DNA of 64,000 bases from Sphingobium vermicomposti (GCF_011762025.1 NZ_JAASQR010000001.1:496001-560000); one strand, 5' to 3'; positions 1 through 9,161 are shown, counted from the first letter of the stretch. Numbers and translations are program-made. The notes: a model not told the origin generated them from the sequence alone.

Positions 1-1059
1 GGTGATCATCGACCAGTCGCGCGGACCATAGGGTATGCGATAAAGCGGGCTCAACTGCCGGTTCATCGCCACCCGGCGGGTGGTGAACAGGTCACGATAA
101 TCGCCATTTTCCTCCACCAGCAGCGTCGTGATAGTACGCAGCGTCTGTTCCCGTGCGGCAGGTGCGGCGGAAGATCGGAACGCCGGATAGATGATCCCGT
201 CCTTCGACAGCGACATCATCCCTTCCAACTGGAGGAAATCGTCGAAGAAAGACCGCACGCCGGTTTCAAACCGTGGCAACGCCATCAGCCGATCAACCTG
301 CCGGATAAGCCCCGCCTGCGTCATCAGGCTACCGTCGGCCGCCGCCTGCAGTAGTTGTTCGTCGGGCGTGCTGTTCCACAGGAAATAGCTGAGCTTGCTG
401 GCGCGCGACCATGCGTCGATCGTCCGGCCGCCCGGCGCACTGGGGTCGGCCACCTCCCGGTCGGTCTGGAACAGGAAAGGCAGGTCCGACAGCATCGCCG
501 TCAGCATGATCACCAGCCCGCCGTGGAAATCCTTCACCGTCGCGGCGGCCGCCAACGTCTGCGCGACAGCGAGCTTCACCTCCCCGTCAGTCAGCGGCCG
601 ACGGTAGATCCTTAGGCCCACCCGTTTGAAGAAATCCGCCGCGCAGGCAGCGCCTTGAGGGTCGGATGCCGACGGCGCGCAGCCGACCAGCCGGTCGCGA
701 TGTTTCGCATCGACTACCTGTTCGGCGATGCCGCGCGCAATCTGCTCATATTGCTCCGCACCCGCCGGGGTCAGCGACACTGCGCTGGTGCCCGCCGCCA
801 GCAAACCGCCGACCCGCATGTCCGGTTCGAACCGGCCGCTCACCTTGATGTCAGGCCCGAATATATCGGCGATGGTCGCGCGATATTGCGCCTCGGTCAG
901 CCGCCGGAACTTGGGCACCTGTGGCTGCTGCGCCTGCTGCTGCGTCGGCGCATCCGCCTGCCCGGCGCTGGCCGCCATCAGGATTGCGCCGATGGAACAG
1001 AGCGCCGTCACGGCGGACAGCGCGCGAAGGACGCGGGATGAGATCACCGGCCCGCTCAC
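1..1059 (-). CDS. DUF1592/PSD-type secreted protein, C-terminus outside window
   Basis: About 353 codons are visible from a GTG start whose GTGA overlaps the stop of the upstream gene by 4 bp, so translation is probably coupled. An N-terminal hydrophobic segment (about residues 11-32) looks like a signal peptide or anchor. A DUF1587-like stretch (KFRRLTEAQYRATIADIFG, 50-68) follows, then a DUF1595-like stretch (FFKRVGLRIYRRPLTDGE, 143-160) and a DUF1592-like stretch (ASKLSYFLWNSTPDEQLLQ, 220-238). These modules are typical of planctomycete-type surface proteins and also occur in proteobacteria; the usual DUF1588 and DUF1585 modules would lie beyond the window edge. Biochemical role is unknown; in other genomes such proteins are often linked to cytochromes or polymer use. 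Its neighbour on the same strand is an unknown secreted protein. Confidence 0.85.
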   Translation of the reverse strand, partial: MSGPVISSRVLRALSAVTALCSIGAILMAASAGQADAPTQQQAQQPQVPKFRRLTEAQYRATIADIFGPDIKVSGRFEPDMRVGGLLAAGTSAVSLTPAGAEQYEQIARGIAEQVVDAKHRDRLVGCAPSASDPQGAACAADFFKRVGLRIYRRPLTDGEVKLAVAQTLAAAATVKDFHGGLVIMLTAMLSDLPFLFQTDREVADPSAPGGRTIDAWSRASKLSYFLWNSTPDEQLLQAAADGSLMTQAGLIRQVDRLMALPRFETGVRSFFDDFLQLEGMMSLSKDGIIYPAFRSSAAPAAREQTLRTITTLLVEENGDYRDLFTTRRVAMNRQLSPLYRIPYGPRDWSMIT

Positions 1060-2276
1060 TGCTGCACTCCTTGCGCCACTTGCTGCGGCTTGATCAGGAA
1101 GACGGGCACGCCCTTGAACCGCAATGCCGATGAAATGGCCGTGTTGCGCCCCGTCTTCGGGTCAGGGAAGGCATCGGCATAGCGCCGCACCGCCTTGATC
1201 AGCGCGGGGCAGGACATGCGCGTCAGATTGGCGCCCACCTGGGTGGACTGATGATAATTGTCCTCGATGCTCGCCAAAGTGTGATAGCCGTAAATGCCAC
1301 CCTCTATGGCTTCGCCCGGCTTGATCTTCGCCTGGATGCGCGCTTGCCGGACCTCGCGATAGCTGTCGATGATCTGCTCACGCAGCCGCAACCGTAAGTC
1401 GAACGGTTCAGTTAGCAGTTCGCCGTTGCGGATTTTGCCCTTGACCTGAGCCATGAAGCGGCGATCCGGATCGACATCCAGGCTCGCCCATGCCAGCGGC
1501 TTCCCCGCCCCTGATAGTTCCAATGGACTGGCGCTGGCGTAAAGGCGCACCGTAACATCGTCATCGTTGGCCGGATGATCGACGCCGCTCAACTCGACCA
1601 GCGTGGGCGACGACATCGATGTGATCACCTCGTCTGCCACCTTGGGCGTGCCGAAATCGCGCGTGGAAAAAGTGCATCCTACCGCCCGGATCAGCTGGTT
1701 ATCGACGCCCGGTTTCTGATCGAGGCTGACATAATCGTCCTTGTTCGCGAGCCTATCCAGATCGATGCCGTAGGCAATTGGGCCGCGATACTCCTCATTC
1801 CCCTTTTGCATAAAGGGGAAGTCGTCTGGATTGGTGCAGCTGTCATAAGCAAAACGGGTGCCCAGGAACGCGACAATGCCCTTGCCCTTGGGGATGCTAT
1901 ATTTCTGCCGCAAAGCATCCTGCTCCGCATCGCTCAGTTGAGCCATGCTGCCATTGGGGCCGGACACCTTACCCGTAGGCACCATCTTGAAGCCCAGCCG
2001 CTGGCCCATCAACTTGTGCAGGTCCTGCACCTTGTCAGGCGCCCCATATTTCTCGCGCTCGGCGGGCGGCAGACTTTTCAGGAATAGGTCGGACGAGCTG
2101 AGCGACAGCGCGCGGCATGCCTTTTCATCTTCATAAGCTGCGACATATATATTGGTCAGCGCAAAGGAAAAGCTCTGGGGCTGCGGCGCGGATGCGCCAA
2201 CTGCCATCATGCCGCCCACCGCCAGCAATCCCGCCGCGACCCGCCTGTCGAGCCCATGGGATATCATATCTTTCAT
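1056..2276 (-). CDS. Secreted protein of unknown function, partner of the DUF1592 protein
   Basis: A 406-residue protein that I do not recognise. ATG is preceded by a good ribosome site (AGGAGAGG, 4-5 nt away). Residues 10-31 form a hydrophobic signal peptide ending in an Ala-rich stretch, so export to the periplasm is likely. The mature part is soluble, has several Cys residues (CRALSL, SCTNPDD, GCTFSTR, SCPALIK) that could form disulphides, and shows no catalytic motif I can name. It overlaps the DUF1592 gene by 4 bp, so the two are probably made together and may act together. It lies downstream of the IclR-type regulator gene on the same strand. Confidence 0.75.
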   Translation of the reverse strand: MKDMISHGLDRRVAAGLLAVGGMMAVGASAPQPQSFSFALTNIYVAAYEDEKACRALSLSSSDLFLKSLPPAEREKYGAPDKVQDLHKLMGQRLGFKMVPTGKVSGPNGSMAQLSDAEQDALRQKYSIPKGKGIVAFLGTRFAYDSCTNPDDFPFMQKGNEEYRGPIAYGIDLDRLANKDDYVSLDQKPGVDNQLIRAVGCTFSTRDFGTPKVADEVITSMSSPTLVELSGVDHPANDDDVTVRLYASASPLELSGAGKPLAWASLDVDPDRRFMAQVKGKIRNGELLTEPFDLRLRLREQIIDSYREVRQARIQAKIKPGEAIEGGIYGYHTLASIEDNYHQSTQVGANLTRMSCPALIKAVRRYADAFPDPKTGRNTAISSALRFKGVPVFLIKPQQVAQGVQQ

Positions 2277-2420
2277 CGCCCTCTCCTGCCGTCCGCGCTG
2301 TTACGCCGGTATTTCTTCGTCCGTTATCACGCAGCCGCGCAGGCGTGCGCCACGGCGTTACTGTTCACGGAAGCGGCAGAAGTGATCCGACATGTCTGGT
2401 AGGGTGGCAGGTCAGGCTGA

Positions 2421-3215
2421 TCAGAAACTCTGTGTCGCGACTTCCGCGCTCATCCGCTGCGCTGCGCTGATCAGCGCAGGCCCCAGTTCGTCCAGCCGGG
2501 CGCGGGTCAGATGGGATGACCGATCCGAAATCGACAGCGACCCCTTGGGCAATCCATAGCGATCCTTGACCACCGCCGCGACGCAGCGCAGCCCGTTGCT
2601 ATGCTCTTCGTCGTCCAGCGCATATCCGCGTGCCCTGATCTGCGCTAGTTCGTCACGCAGACGGTCGCCGTCGATGATGCTGCGCGCGGTGCGGGCCTTG
2701 AGCGGCGTGCTGTCCAAATAGCGGTCGAACTCCGGTCGGGACCATTGCGCCATCAACACCTTGCCCGACGCCGTGCTATGCAAGGGCAGCACCGCACCGG
2801 GGCGCGCCGCGGTCTGGCGGAACCCGTTGGTCGCGGCCTGCCCGACATAACAGACACCCGCTCCTTCGGGTACGGCGATGTTCACACAATGCTGCACTTC
2901 CGACATCAGTGACCGCATAATGGTGCGGCCCAACTGACCGAGGTCCCGCATCTGGGCGAACACCGCGCCCACAGTGAAGGCCTGAACACCGACCGACCAG
3001 CCATTTTTCCGCCGGTCGAAAGCGACATAGCGCAACGCTTCCATGGTCGTCAGCAAACGGTGGGTAGTGGATCGCGGCAGGCCTACGGCACGGGACAGGT
3101 CGCTGAGCGTCATATGGTCGCTCTTGGCCAATTGATCGAGAATGCCGAATGCCCGCACCAGCGACTGGACTCGCCCAAGCAGGCCGTCCTCCGGCTCTTG
3201 CTGACTATCGGTCAC
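2421..3215 (-). CDS. IclR-family transcriptional regulator
   Basis: 264 residues. N-terminal winged helix-turn-helix at about 15-75 (SLVRAFGILDQLAKSDHMTLSDLSRAVGLPRST split over two helices, then THRLLTTMEALRYV) and a C-terminal effector-binding GAF-like domain at about 85-255 with the family signature around LPLHSTASGKVLMA and ARGYALDDEEHSNGLRC. IclR proteins usually sense a small organic acid and control adjacent catabolic genes. It is transcribed away from the first GHL6-type gene and sits at the left end of the glycerate-funnel locus, so it is the best candidate for its regulator, although no TTCC-N7-GGAA palindrome is present in its own 222-bp upstream region. Confidence 0.93.
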   Translation of the reverse strand: MTDSQQEPEDGLLGRVQSLVRAFGILDQLAKSDHMTLSDLSRAVGLPRSTTHRLLTTMEALRYVAFDRRKNGWSVGVQAFTVGAVFAQMRDLGQLGRTIMRSLMSEVQHCVNIAVPEGAGVCYVGQAATNGFRQTAARPGAVLPLHSTASGKVLMAQWSRPEFDRYLDSTPLKARTARSIIDGDRLRDELAQIRARGYALDDEEHSNGLRCVAAVVKDRYGLPKGSLSISDRSSHLTRARLDELGPALISAAQRMSAEVATQSF

Positions 3216-3436
3216 ACCCTGCTCCTCGCCTGCTGAACTGTCGTCGCGCGAACGCCAGCCTTAGACCAACTGGTATGACCTGTTTATCAGCTTTTGTCGA
3301 TACGTTTTGCGTCGGCCTTCGATCTCATTCGAATCCAGGAAAACATCCGGTTCGCATTGCCGTCCCACATCATGGGATGATCGATTGTGGATCGACGGCC
3401 TTGGGCTAAGAATCGGGCCAAGCTGAGGAGAGGATC

Positions 3437-5641
3437 ATGCCTGACATCTTGCCGCTCGATCGCCGCACGGCACTGACGTTGGGGGCCGGCGCGCTGCTGT
3501 CCGGTATCGAGCCCGCCTTTGCCCGCGAAATCGGACAAAGCGGCGCGCCGGACTGGGCGAGCGAACCCATGCGTTGGTTCCAGCTTGCCTTTACCGAAGA
3601 TGATCCGGGCCGTTACGATCCGGTCGTCTGGATCGACTATTTCCAGCAGATTCACGCCGATGGGGTCTGCCTGAGTGCAGGGGGAGGTATCGCCTTCTAC
3701 CCGACGGCCATTCCCTATCACGGCATGGCGCAGGGCATCGGCAAGGGCGTGGACCCATTTGGCGACATGGTCGCGGCGTGCAAGAAGCTGGGCATGCGCG
3801 TCCTCGCCCGCATTGATCCGCATGCAATGAATGCAGCCGCAGCCGCCGCCCATCCCGAATGGGCGCTGACCGGCCCGGACGGCAAGATCAAACGGCATGG
3901 CAGCGCGCCCGATCTGACACTCACCTGCGCCTATGGACCCTATAATTTCGAGCTGATGCCCAAGGTGATCGAGGAAATCGCCCGGCGCTATCCGGTGGAC
4001 GGCTTCTTCGGCAATCGCTGGAACGGCAGCGGCACCTGCTATTGCCAAAGCTGCCGGACGCTCTACCGCGCCGCGTCAGGGCAGGAGGTCCCGGTCGATC
4101 CCGACCCTTCCAAACCAGAAGGTCGGCGATATGCGGCCTGGGTTGAAGAACGGCTCTTCACCCTCATGGACCTTTGGAACGCAGCCATGCGCAAGCACCG
4201 GCCCCAGGCCTTCTTCATCCCCGGCGGTGACCGCCGAGGATTGGTCGATCTAAACGGCCCTGCCCTGTCAAAGCGACTTCCGCTCGCCTTTTGCGATCGC
4301 CAGGCACGCTCAGCCGTCGATTCGCCCTGGGCCACGGGCCCTGAGGTCTGGGGCGCGGGCCGCTACACCCGCGAACTGCGCGCCTTCATGAAGGACAAGC
4401 CGGTCGGCCACATCATCTCCGTGGGGGTGGAAGAAGCCTATCGCTGGAAGGATTCGGTGCAGAGCCCAGCCGAAATCTGCATCTGGGCGGCAGGCGCGAT
4501 AGCCCAGGGCGCGCGTCCGTGGATCACCAAGTTCAATGCCAAGCCGCTTGACCGCCGCTGGATGGAAGTCGTCCGGCAAATCTACAGCTGGCACCACGCC
4601 AACGAAGCCTATCTGCGCAATAGCGGCAATCTGTCGCGGGTCGCGATCGTTCATTCGCCCAGGACGACTGCCTATCTGGGCGGCTGGAATCGGCGCGGGC
4701 AGTTGGAGGGTCATTTGCGCGGCTTTTACCAGGCTGCGCTTGAATCGCGCGTGCCCTTCGACCTGATCGACGAGGATTTTCTAGACGAAGCCAGCCTGTC
4801 GCGCTTCCGTACCATCATTCTCGCCAATGCGGCCGTGCTGTCGGACGCGCAATGCGACCAGATTCGCGCCTTCGTGCAGCGCGGCGGCAACCTCATCGCC
4901 ACGCACCAGACCTCTCTCTACGATGGTGACGGACGGCTGCGGGTGGACTTTGGACTGGCAGACCTGTTCGGCTGCTCCGTCACCAGAAAGGCTGAGGGAC
5001 CACTCAAGAACGCTTATCTCACCCTGCGCCATGCGCATCCCGCCATGGCCGGCCTGAGCGACATCAGCCGTACCATCGGCCCGCTCTTCCGCCAGCCTGT
5101 CACCGCCCACGACCAGAGCGACGTCGCATTGACGTTGGTGCCTAGCTATCCCGACCTGCCGATGGAGCGCGTCTTCACTGACAAGGCGGAAACCAATCTG
5201 CCGATGGCGATCTGCCGTCAAGTCGGCCGTGGGCGCGTCGCCTATCTGCCCATGGACATCGATCGCACTTTTGCAGAGCTTGGTCATGGCGACCATCTGA
5301 CATTGCTGCGCGCAATGCTCGATTGGACCCACCAGGAAGCGCATCCACTACAGATTGAAGGGCCGGGCCTGCTGGACATCGCCTGCTGGTGCCAGCCAAA
5401 ATCGATGACCTCGCATCTGGTCAATCTTAACAACCCCATGACGATGCGGGGTAGCTATCGCGAGGCGATCAGGACCGGCCCTTACCGGGTCCGCATGAAA
5501 CTACCACAGGACAAACGCGCTGCGCAGGCCCGGCTCCTCACCGCAGGGATGGCTGTGCCACACGGCGCGGCGGACGGCTGGGTCGAAGTCGATGTGCCTT
5601 ACATAGACTTCCACGAAGTTGTCGCGATTGATTTTGCCTAG
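3437..5641 (+). CDS. Tat-exported GHL6-like putative glycoside hydrolase, copy 1
   Basis: 734 residues, start supported by GAGGAGAGG 4-5 nt upstream. Twin-arginine type leader (DRRTALTLGAGALL, 8-21, cleavage after about AFA at 29). Residues about 45-390 resemble the barrel of 'hypothetical glycosyl hydrolase 6' proteins, including the Cys cluster CYCQSC at 201-206 after VDGFFGNRW, a feature shared with GH42-like enzymes where it can hold zinc. Residues about 400-640 resemble a beta-galactosidase trimerisation (glutamine amidotransferase-like) domain (TIILANAAVLSDAQCDQIRA, FVQRGGNLIATHQT). Family substrates are undefined. A second copy lies at 12449, roughly similar in order of motifs but clearly diverged, suggesting two related substrates or steps outside the cytoplasm. 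Confidence 0.8.
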   Translation: MPDILPLDRRTALTLGAGALLSGIEPAFAREIGQSGAPDWASEPMRWFQLAFTEDDPGRYDPVVWIDYFQQIHADGVCLSAGGGIAFYPTAIPYHGMAQGIGKGVDPFGDMVAACKKLGMRVLARIDPHAMNAAAAAAHPEWALTGPDGKIKRHGSAPDLTLTCAYGPYNFELMPKVIEEIARRYPVDGFFGNRWNGSGTCYCQSCRTLYRAASGQEVPVDPDPSKPEGRRYAAWVEERLFTLMDLWNAAMRKHRPQAFFIPGGDRRGLVDLNGPALSKRLPLAFCDRQARSAVDSPWATGPEVWGAGRYTRELRAFMKDKPVGHIISVGVEEAYRWKDSVQSPAEICIWAAGAIAQGARPWITKFNAKPLDRRWMEVVRQIYSWHHANEAYLRNSGNLSRVAIVHSPRTTAYLGGWNRRGQLEGHLRGFYQAALESRVPFDLIDEDFLDEASLSRFRTIILANAAVLSDAQCDQIRAFVQRGGNLIATHQTSLYDGDGRLRVDFGLADLFGCSVTRKAEGPLKNAYLTLRHAHPAMAGLSDISRTIGPLFRQPVTAHDQSDVALTLVPSYPDLPMERVFTDKAETNLPMAICRQVGRGRVAYLPMDIDRTFAELGHGDHLTLLRAMLDWTHQEAHPLQIEGPGLLDIACWCQPKSMTSHLVNLNNPMTMRGSYREAIRTGPYRVRMKLPQDKRAAQARLLTAGMAVPHGAADGWVEVDVPYIDFHEVVAIDFA

Positions 5642-5668
5642 GGCTGAGCCTTCCTGCGAACTCATGTT

Positions 5669-5746
5669 CCGTTCGCCCTGAGCTTGTCGAAGGGCTCTAC
5701 TTCCTGAAAGAAAAAGGAGGAGGCTTCGACAAGCTCAGCCCGAGCG
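5669..5746. repeat. Imperfect inverted repeat, REP-like hairpin
   Basis: Left arm 5669-5693 contains CCTGAGCTTGTCGAAGG and right arm 5722-5746 contains GGCTTCGACAAGCTCAG; about 20 of 26 positions pair, with a 28-nt A/G-rich spacer. The core TTCGACAAGCTCAG is a repeat seen intergenically many times in sphingomonads and other proteobacteria (from general knowledge). It lies between the GHL6-like gene and the cyclase and may act as a transcript-end hairpin or stabiliser. Confidence 0.7.
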
Positions 5747-5806
5747 GAGTTGAGATGGTCCCATGTAACTCAGGTCGCTTTCAACCAAAAAAAGGAACAA
5801 GCCGCC

Positions 5807-6610
5807 ATGATCGACCGCCGCGACATGCTAGCCCTGAGCGCGCTGGGGGCTGTTGCCCTGGGCACAGCCTCAAACGCTGATGCTGCTCCAGTGACGCCGG
5901 ATCAGGCCAGCCTTTCCCTGCACGGGCGGAAACTGCACATCCTCGACCTCACGCACAGGCTGACGCGGGCCTTCGCCTTCACCCCTGGCCGCCTGACGAT
6001 GGAAGCGGTGGAAGGATCGGGAGCGAAGGCAGGCATGGCGCTCAACCGCATCTCGATCGTCGAACATACCGGCACGCATCTCGACGCCCCCCGCCATTTC
6101 GCGCCTGATGGAGCATCGGCCGGCGACATACCCGTCAGCCAGTTGATCGTTCCGCTCGTCGTGATCGACATTAGGAACAAGGTGAAAGCCGATCGCGACG
6201 CTCGGGTAGAACCGCGACATATCGTTGCATGGGAACGCCGCCACGGTCGCATCCCGGCCGGCTCCTGCGTCGTCATGCTGTCGGGCTGGAATCCGCTAAA
6301 AGCCTTTTCAAGCTATGGAAGCCTCACCCCCGCCGAACGGCGCAAGAGTCCCGGTTTCGATACCGCCGTCATGGACATTCTGATGAAGCGGGATGTGCGT
6401 GGCATCGGCGTCGATACCATGTCGATCGACGCGGGCGAGGCGATGCCCGCCTTCCCCGTTCACCAGGCATGGCTGCGCAGCGGGCGATGGGCGCTGGAGG
6501 GGCTCACCAATCTCGACCGGGCGCCTGCTGCGGGTGGGCTGCTATTCGCAGGCGTCGCGCCGCTGGAAAACGCCACCGGCATGCCCGCGCGCGTGATCGC
6601 GCTCTTTTGA
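5807..6610 (+). CDS. Secreted cyclase-family (kynurenine formamidase-like) hydrolase
   Basis: 267 residues from the ATG at 5807, which is preceded by AAAGGA about 10 nt upstream; an ATG at 5750 is in frame but lies in the repeat and adds a tail before the leader. Leader IDRRDMLALSALGAVALG has an RR pair suited to Tat export. The metal-binding signature of the family is clear: HTGTHLDAPRHF at about 84-95, with a second half GIGVDTMSIDAGEAMPAFPVH near 203-223. Members hydrolyse amides, lactones or cyclic compounds through a metal site. Location beside the secreted GHL6-like protein suggests it opens a product of that enzyme, possibly a lactone; this is inference. Confidence 0.88.
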   Translation: MIDRRDMLALSALGAVALGTASNADAAPVTPDQASLSLHGRKLHILDLTHRLTRAFAFTPGRLTMEAVEGSGAKAGMALNRISIVEHTGTHLDAPRHFAPDGASAGDIPVSQLIVPLVVIDIRNKVKADRDARVEPRHIVAWERRHGRIPAGSCVVMLSGWNPLKAFSSYGSLTPAERRKSPGFDTAVMDILMKRDVRGIGVDTMSIDAGEAMPAFPVHQAWLRSGRWALEGLTNLDRAPAAGGLLFAGVAPLENATGMPARVIALF

Positions 6611-6616
6611 ACAAGC

Positions 6617-6654
6617 GCTGCGGCACCCGTCCGTGCAGGGACGAGCGCCGCAGC
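6617..6654. terminator. Hairpin between convergent genes
   Basis: Perfect 8-bp outer stem GCTGCGGC / GCCGCAGC with further pairing inside (CCGTCC / GGGACG). It falls in the 52-bp gap between the convergent cyclase and SDR genes. No long T run is present on either side, so it may be a transcript-stabilising hairpin rather than a strong intrinsic terminator. Confidence 0.5.
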
Positions 6655-6662
6655 CAGTGGCG

Positions 6663-7442
6663 TCAAGCGCGCATCAGCGATCCGCCATTGACGTCGTAGA
6701 TCGCGCCGTTGATCCAGCGTCCATCCTCGGACAACAGCATTGCAACGACGCCCGCATGGTCTTCGGATTCACCCAACCGCGTGTGTGGGGTGCGCGCCAT
6801 GAAATAGTCCGCCCAGTGCTTGGCTTCCTCGGCGTTCGCTTCCATCGCCTTCTTCATCTCGCCGGTAACGGTGAAGCCGGGCGCCAGCACGTTGGCGGTG
6901 ATGCCTTCCTTGCCCCAGCGAGCCCCGACGTGGCGCGCTAGCGCGTTTACGCCCGCCTTGGCCATGGCGTAACAGGGTCGCGTCGGCTCGCCGCCATGCG
7001 CCGAACCGGAGCTGGTGTAGACGATCGCGCCCTTGCCGCTCTTGGTCAGGTGCGGCACCACGGCGCGAGTGCACAGCAGGTGGCCGCGCAGATTCACCGC
7101 GATGGTCCGGTCAAACACAGCCAGGTCGATGGCTAGCGCGTCGCTATCTTCCATGATGACGCGCAGGTCCGCCGCGTTGATATGGGCGCCGTCAAGGCCA
7201 CCAAAGCAGCTCACCGCTTCTTCGGTCGCCTTCTGCACCGATGCTTCGTCGGAAATATCGACATGGACGGCGAAAGTCTCGCCCCCCGCTTCCTGCGCCA
7301 CTTGCGTCGCGCCATCAATGTTGATGTCGGCCGCGCAAACGCGCGCGCCTTCTGCGGCCAGTCGCTTGACCGTGGCAGCGCCAATGCCGGTCGCGCTGCC
7401 GAACACGATGATACGGCGGCCTTTGAGACGATTATTGGTCAA
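6663..7442 (-). CDS. SDR-family NAD(P)-dependent oxidoreductase, last gene of glycerate operon
   Basis: About 259 residues. Classical short-chain dehydrogenase: cofactor motif GSATGIGAATV near the N-terminus, NAA in place of NNAG, catalytic Ser in YTSSGSAHGG and YAMAKAGVNALA (Y-x3-K). The final segment WINGAIYDVNGG is typical. Start: an ATG at 7448 follows GGAGG with no spacer, while TTG two codons later (7442) has a 6-nt spacer, so TTG is the likelier start. It is 38 nt after the tartronate semialdehyde reductase gene and closes the operon. Substrate unknown; a hydroxy acid or polyol feeding hydroxypyruvate or glycerate is a reasonable guess. Confidence 0.9.
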   Translation of the reverse strand: MTNNRLKGRRIIVFGSATGIGAATVKRLAAEGARVCAADINIDGATQVAQEAGGETFAVHVDISDEASVQKATEEAVSCFGGLDGAHINAADLRVIMEDSDALAIDLAVFDRTIAVNLRGHLLCTRAVVPHLTKSGKGAIVYTSSGSAHGGEPTRPCYAMAKAGVNALARHVGARWGKEGITANVLAPGFTVTGEMKKAMEANAEEAKHWADYFMARTPHTRLGESEDHAGVVAMLLSEDGRWINGAIYDVNGGSLMRA

Positions 7443-7480
7443 GAGCATCCTCCAGAAAAGCCGTTGATGTTAGAAGTATT

Positions 7481-8374
7481 TTAAGATGAGTAAACACTCA
7501 CAAAATGATTAGCAGCTCGTTCGAGCGCCGTCACCATCGCGCTGTGATCCTTTTCCGCATCGCCGTGGGCAACGCAGCTGCTCAAGAGTTGTTGAGCGTT
7601 GGCCGTCGCGGGTAGGGAAACTCCCAGCGAACGCGCACCAGAAAGGGCCAGATTCAGGTCCTTCTGGTGGAGCCGGATGCGAAAGCCGGGGTCGAAGGTA
7701 CGCTCGATCATCCGCTGGCCATGCACCTCCAGCACGCGCGATGCCGCAAAGCCGCCCATCAACGCCTCCCGAACCCGCGCCGGGTCCGCACCCGCCTTCG
7801 AAGCGAAGACCAGCGCCTCGGAAACGGCTTCGATATTCAGCGCGACGATGATCTGGTTGGCGACCTTGGTCACCTGTCCCGCGCCAGCGTCACCCACCAG
7901 CGTGACATTCTTGCCCATCAGTTCCAGCAGCGGTCGAACCGTGTCGAACACATCTGCCTTGCCACCGCACATTATGGTAAGCGCCGCGTTTTTGGCCCCC
8001 ACCTCACCGCCGGAAACCGGTGCATCGACATAGGCGCAGTCTAGCGTCTCGATCCGCTCCGCAAAGTCGCGCGTCGCAATCGGGTCGATGGAGCTCATGT
8101 CGATGACGATCGTGCCGCGCTTCAACCGCTGCGCCGCGCCGTCCGCACCGAACAGCACGCGTTCGACGTCCGGCGTATCGGGCAGCATCAGGAACAGGCA
8201 TTCGGCCTCTGCCGCCACATCCCCAGGGGTAGCGCAGGCAACCGCACCGCCTTTGCGCAGTTCGTCGGGCATCGGTGTACGGTTGGCGCAGCTATAGATA
8301 GCATGGCCCGCCGCCTGCAGGTGCCCGGCCATGGGACGGCCCATGACGCCAAGGCCGATAAAACCGATCTTCAT
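7481..8374 (-). CDS. garR: 2-hydroxy-3-oxopropionate (tartronate semialdehyde) reductase
   Basis: 297 residues, the usual length. N-terminal Rossmann fold with GLGVMGRPMAGHL (7-19), substrate loop DAPVSGGEVGAKNAAL (117-132) and catalytic Lys in GQVTKVANQ (K170). The family also includes 3-hydroxyisobutyrate dehydrogenase; the hydroxypyruvate isomerase and glycerate kinase just upstream favour the tartronate semialdehyde reductase role (tartronate semialdehyde plus NAD(P)H to D-glycerate). Its ribosome site (GGGAGGGG) lies inside the end of the isomerase gene, which stops one base before this ATG. Confidence 0.93.
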   Translation of the reverse strand: MKIGFIGLGVMGRPMAGHLQAAGHAIYSCANRTPMPDELRKGGAVACATPGDVAAEAECLFLMLPDTPDVERVLFGADGAAQRLKRGTIVIDMSSIDPIATRDFAERIETLDCAYVDAPVSGGEVGAKNAALTIMCGGKADVFDTVRPLLELMGKNVTLVGDAGAGQVTKVANQIIVALNIEAVSEALVFASKAGADPARVREALMGGFAASRVLEVHGQRMIERTFDPGFRIRLHQKDLNLALSGARSLGVSLPATANAQQLLSSCVAHGDAEKDHSAMVTALERAANHFVSVYSS

Positions 8375-8375
8375 A

Positions 8376-9161
8376 TCATCCCCTCCCGGAGTTCAGATAA
8401 TCGCGCGCCCACCCAAGACCAGCCTTCGTGTCGCCCGCAGGCCGGTATTCGCATCCGATCCATCCAGCATAGCCCAGCGCGTCGATATGACTGAGCAACC
8501 AGGGATAATTGATCTCGCCAGTACCGGGTTCGGCGCGGCCCGGATTGTCGGCCAACTGCATATGGCCGATGCGGGGAAGCAACCGCTCGATCATGCGGGC
8601 AAGGTCCCCTTCCATGATCTGCATATGATAGATGTCATATTGCAGGCGGACATTGGCGCGGCCCGCCCCGTCAATCACTGACAATGCTTCCGCAGTGGTC
8701 CCATAAAAATAGCCCGGAATATCAACGCGTGTGTTGATCGGCTCGATCAATATCTCGACATTATCGGCCGCCGCCAGATCGGCTGCGTAAGCGATATTGT
8801 CCAAGAGCACTGCCCGGCATTCCGTACTCGCAGACGCTTTCCCCGCCATCAGGTGCAGACGCGGGCATCCTAGCGCATTGGCATAGTCCAGCCCTTTGGC
8901 TACACCCGCGCGGAACTCCTCCACGCGACCGGGCAGCGCCGCGATGCCACGCTCTCCGCCAGCCCAATCTCCAGCGGGCAGGTTGAACAGCGCGATCTCC
9001 AACCCGCATCGCCGCCCCCGTTCAGCTACCTCTCCCGCGCCATGGTCATAGGGAAACATGAACTCGACGCCGGAAAAGCCAGCCTCCGCCGCCGCATCGA
9101 AGCGGTCGAGGAAAGGCAGGTCCTGGAACATCATCGACAGATTGGCGGCCAGCTTGATCAA
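8376..9161 (-). CDS. hyi: Hydroxypyruvate isomerase
   Basis: 261 residues from a TTG at 9161, chosen because AGAGGAAG lies about 6 nt upstream and because IKLAANLSMMFQD is the normal N-terminus of the family; in-frame ATGs farther up would add an unrelated 86-residue tail. TIM-barrel sugar isomerase with metal ligands in IEPIN, QYDIYHMQ, GHMQLAD and GCEYRP. Converts hydroxypyruvate to tartronate semialdehyde, the substrate of the reductase encoded next. No glyoxylate carboligase gene is present in the window, so carbon probably enters this branch as hydroxypyruvate. Confidence 0.93.
   Translation of the reverse strand: MIKLAANLSMMFQDLPFLDRFDAAAEAGFSGVEFMFPYDHGAGEVAERGRRCGLEIALFNLPAGDWAGGERGIAALPGRVEEFRAGVAKGLDYANALGCPRLHLMAGKASASTECRAVLLDNIAYAADLAAADNVEILIEPINTRVDIPGYFYGTTAEALSVIDGAGRANVRLQYDIYHMQIMEGDLARMIERLLPRIGHMQLADNPGRAEPGTGEINYPWLLSHIDALGYAGWIGCEYRPAGDTKAGLGWARDYLNSGRG

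Noticed and set aside
3350..3375. TCCCA-N5-TGGGA palindrome upstream of GHL6-like copy 1
   Set aside because: Different half-sites from the four TTCC-N7-GGAA elements; a single short palindrome is expected by chance.
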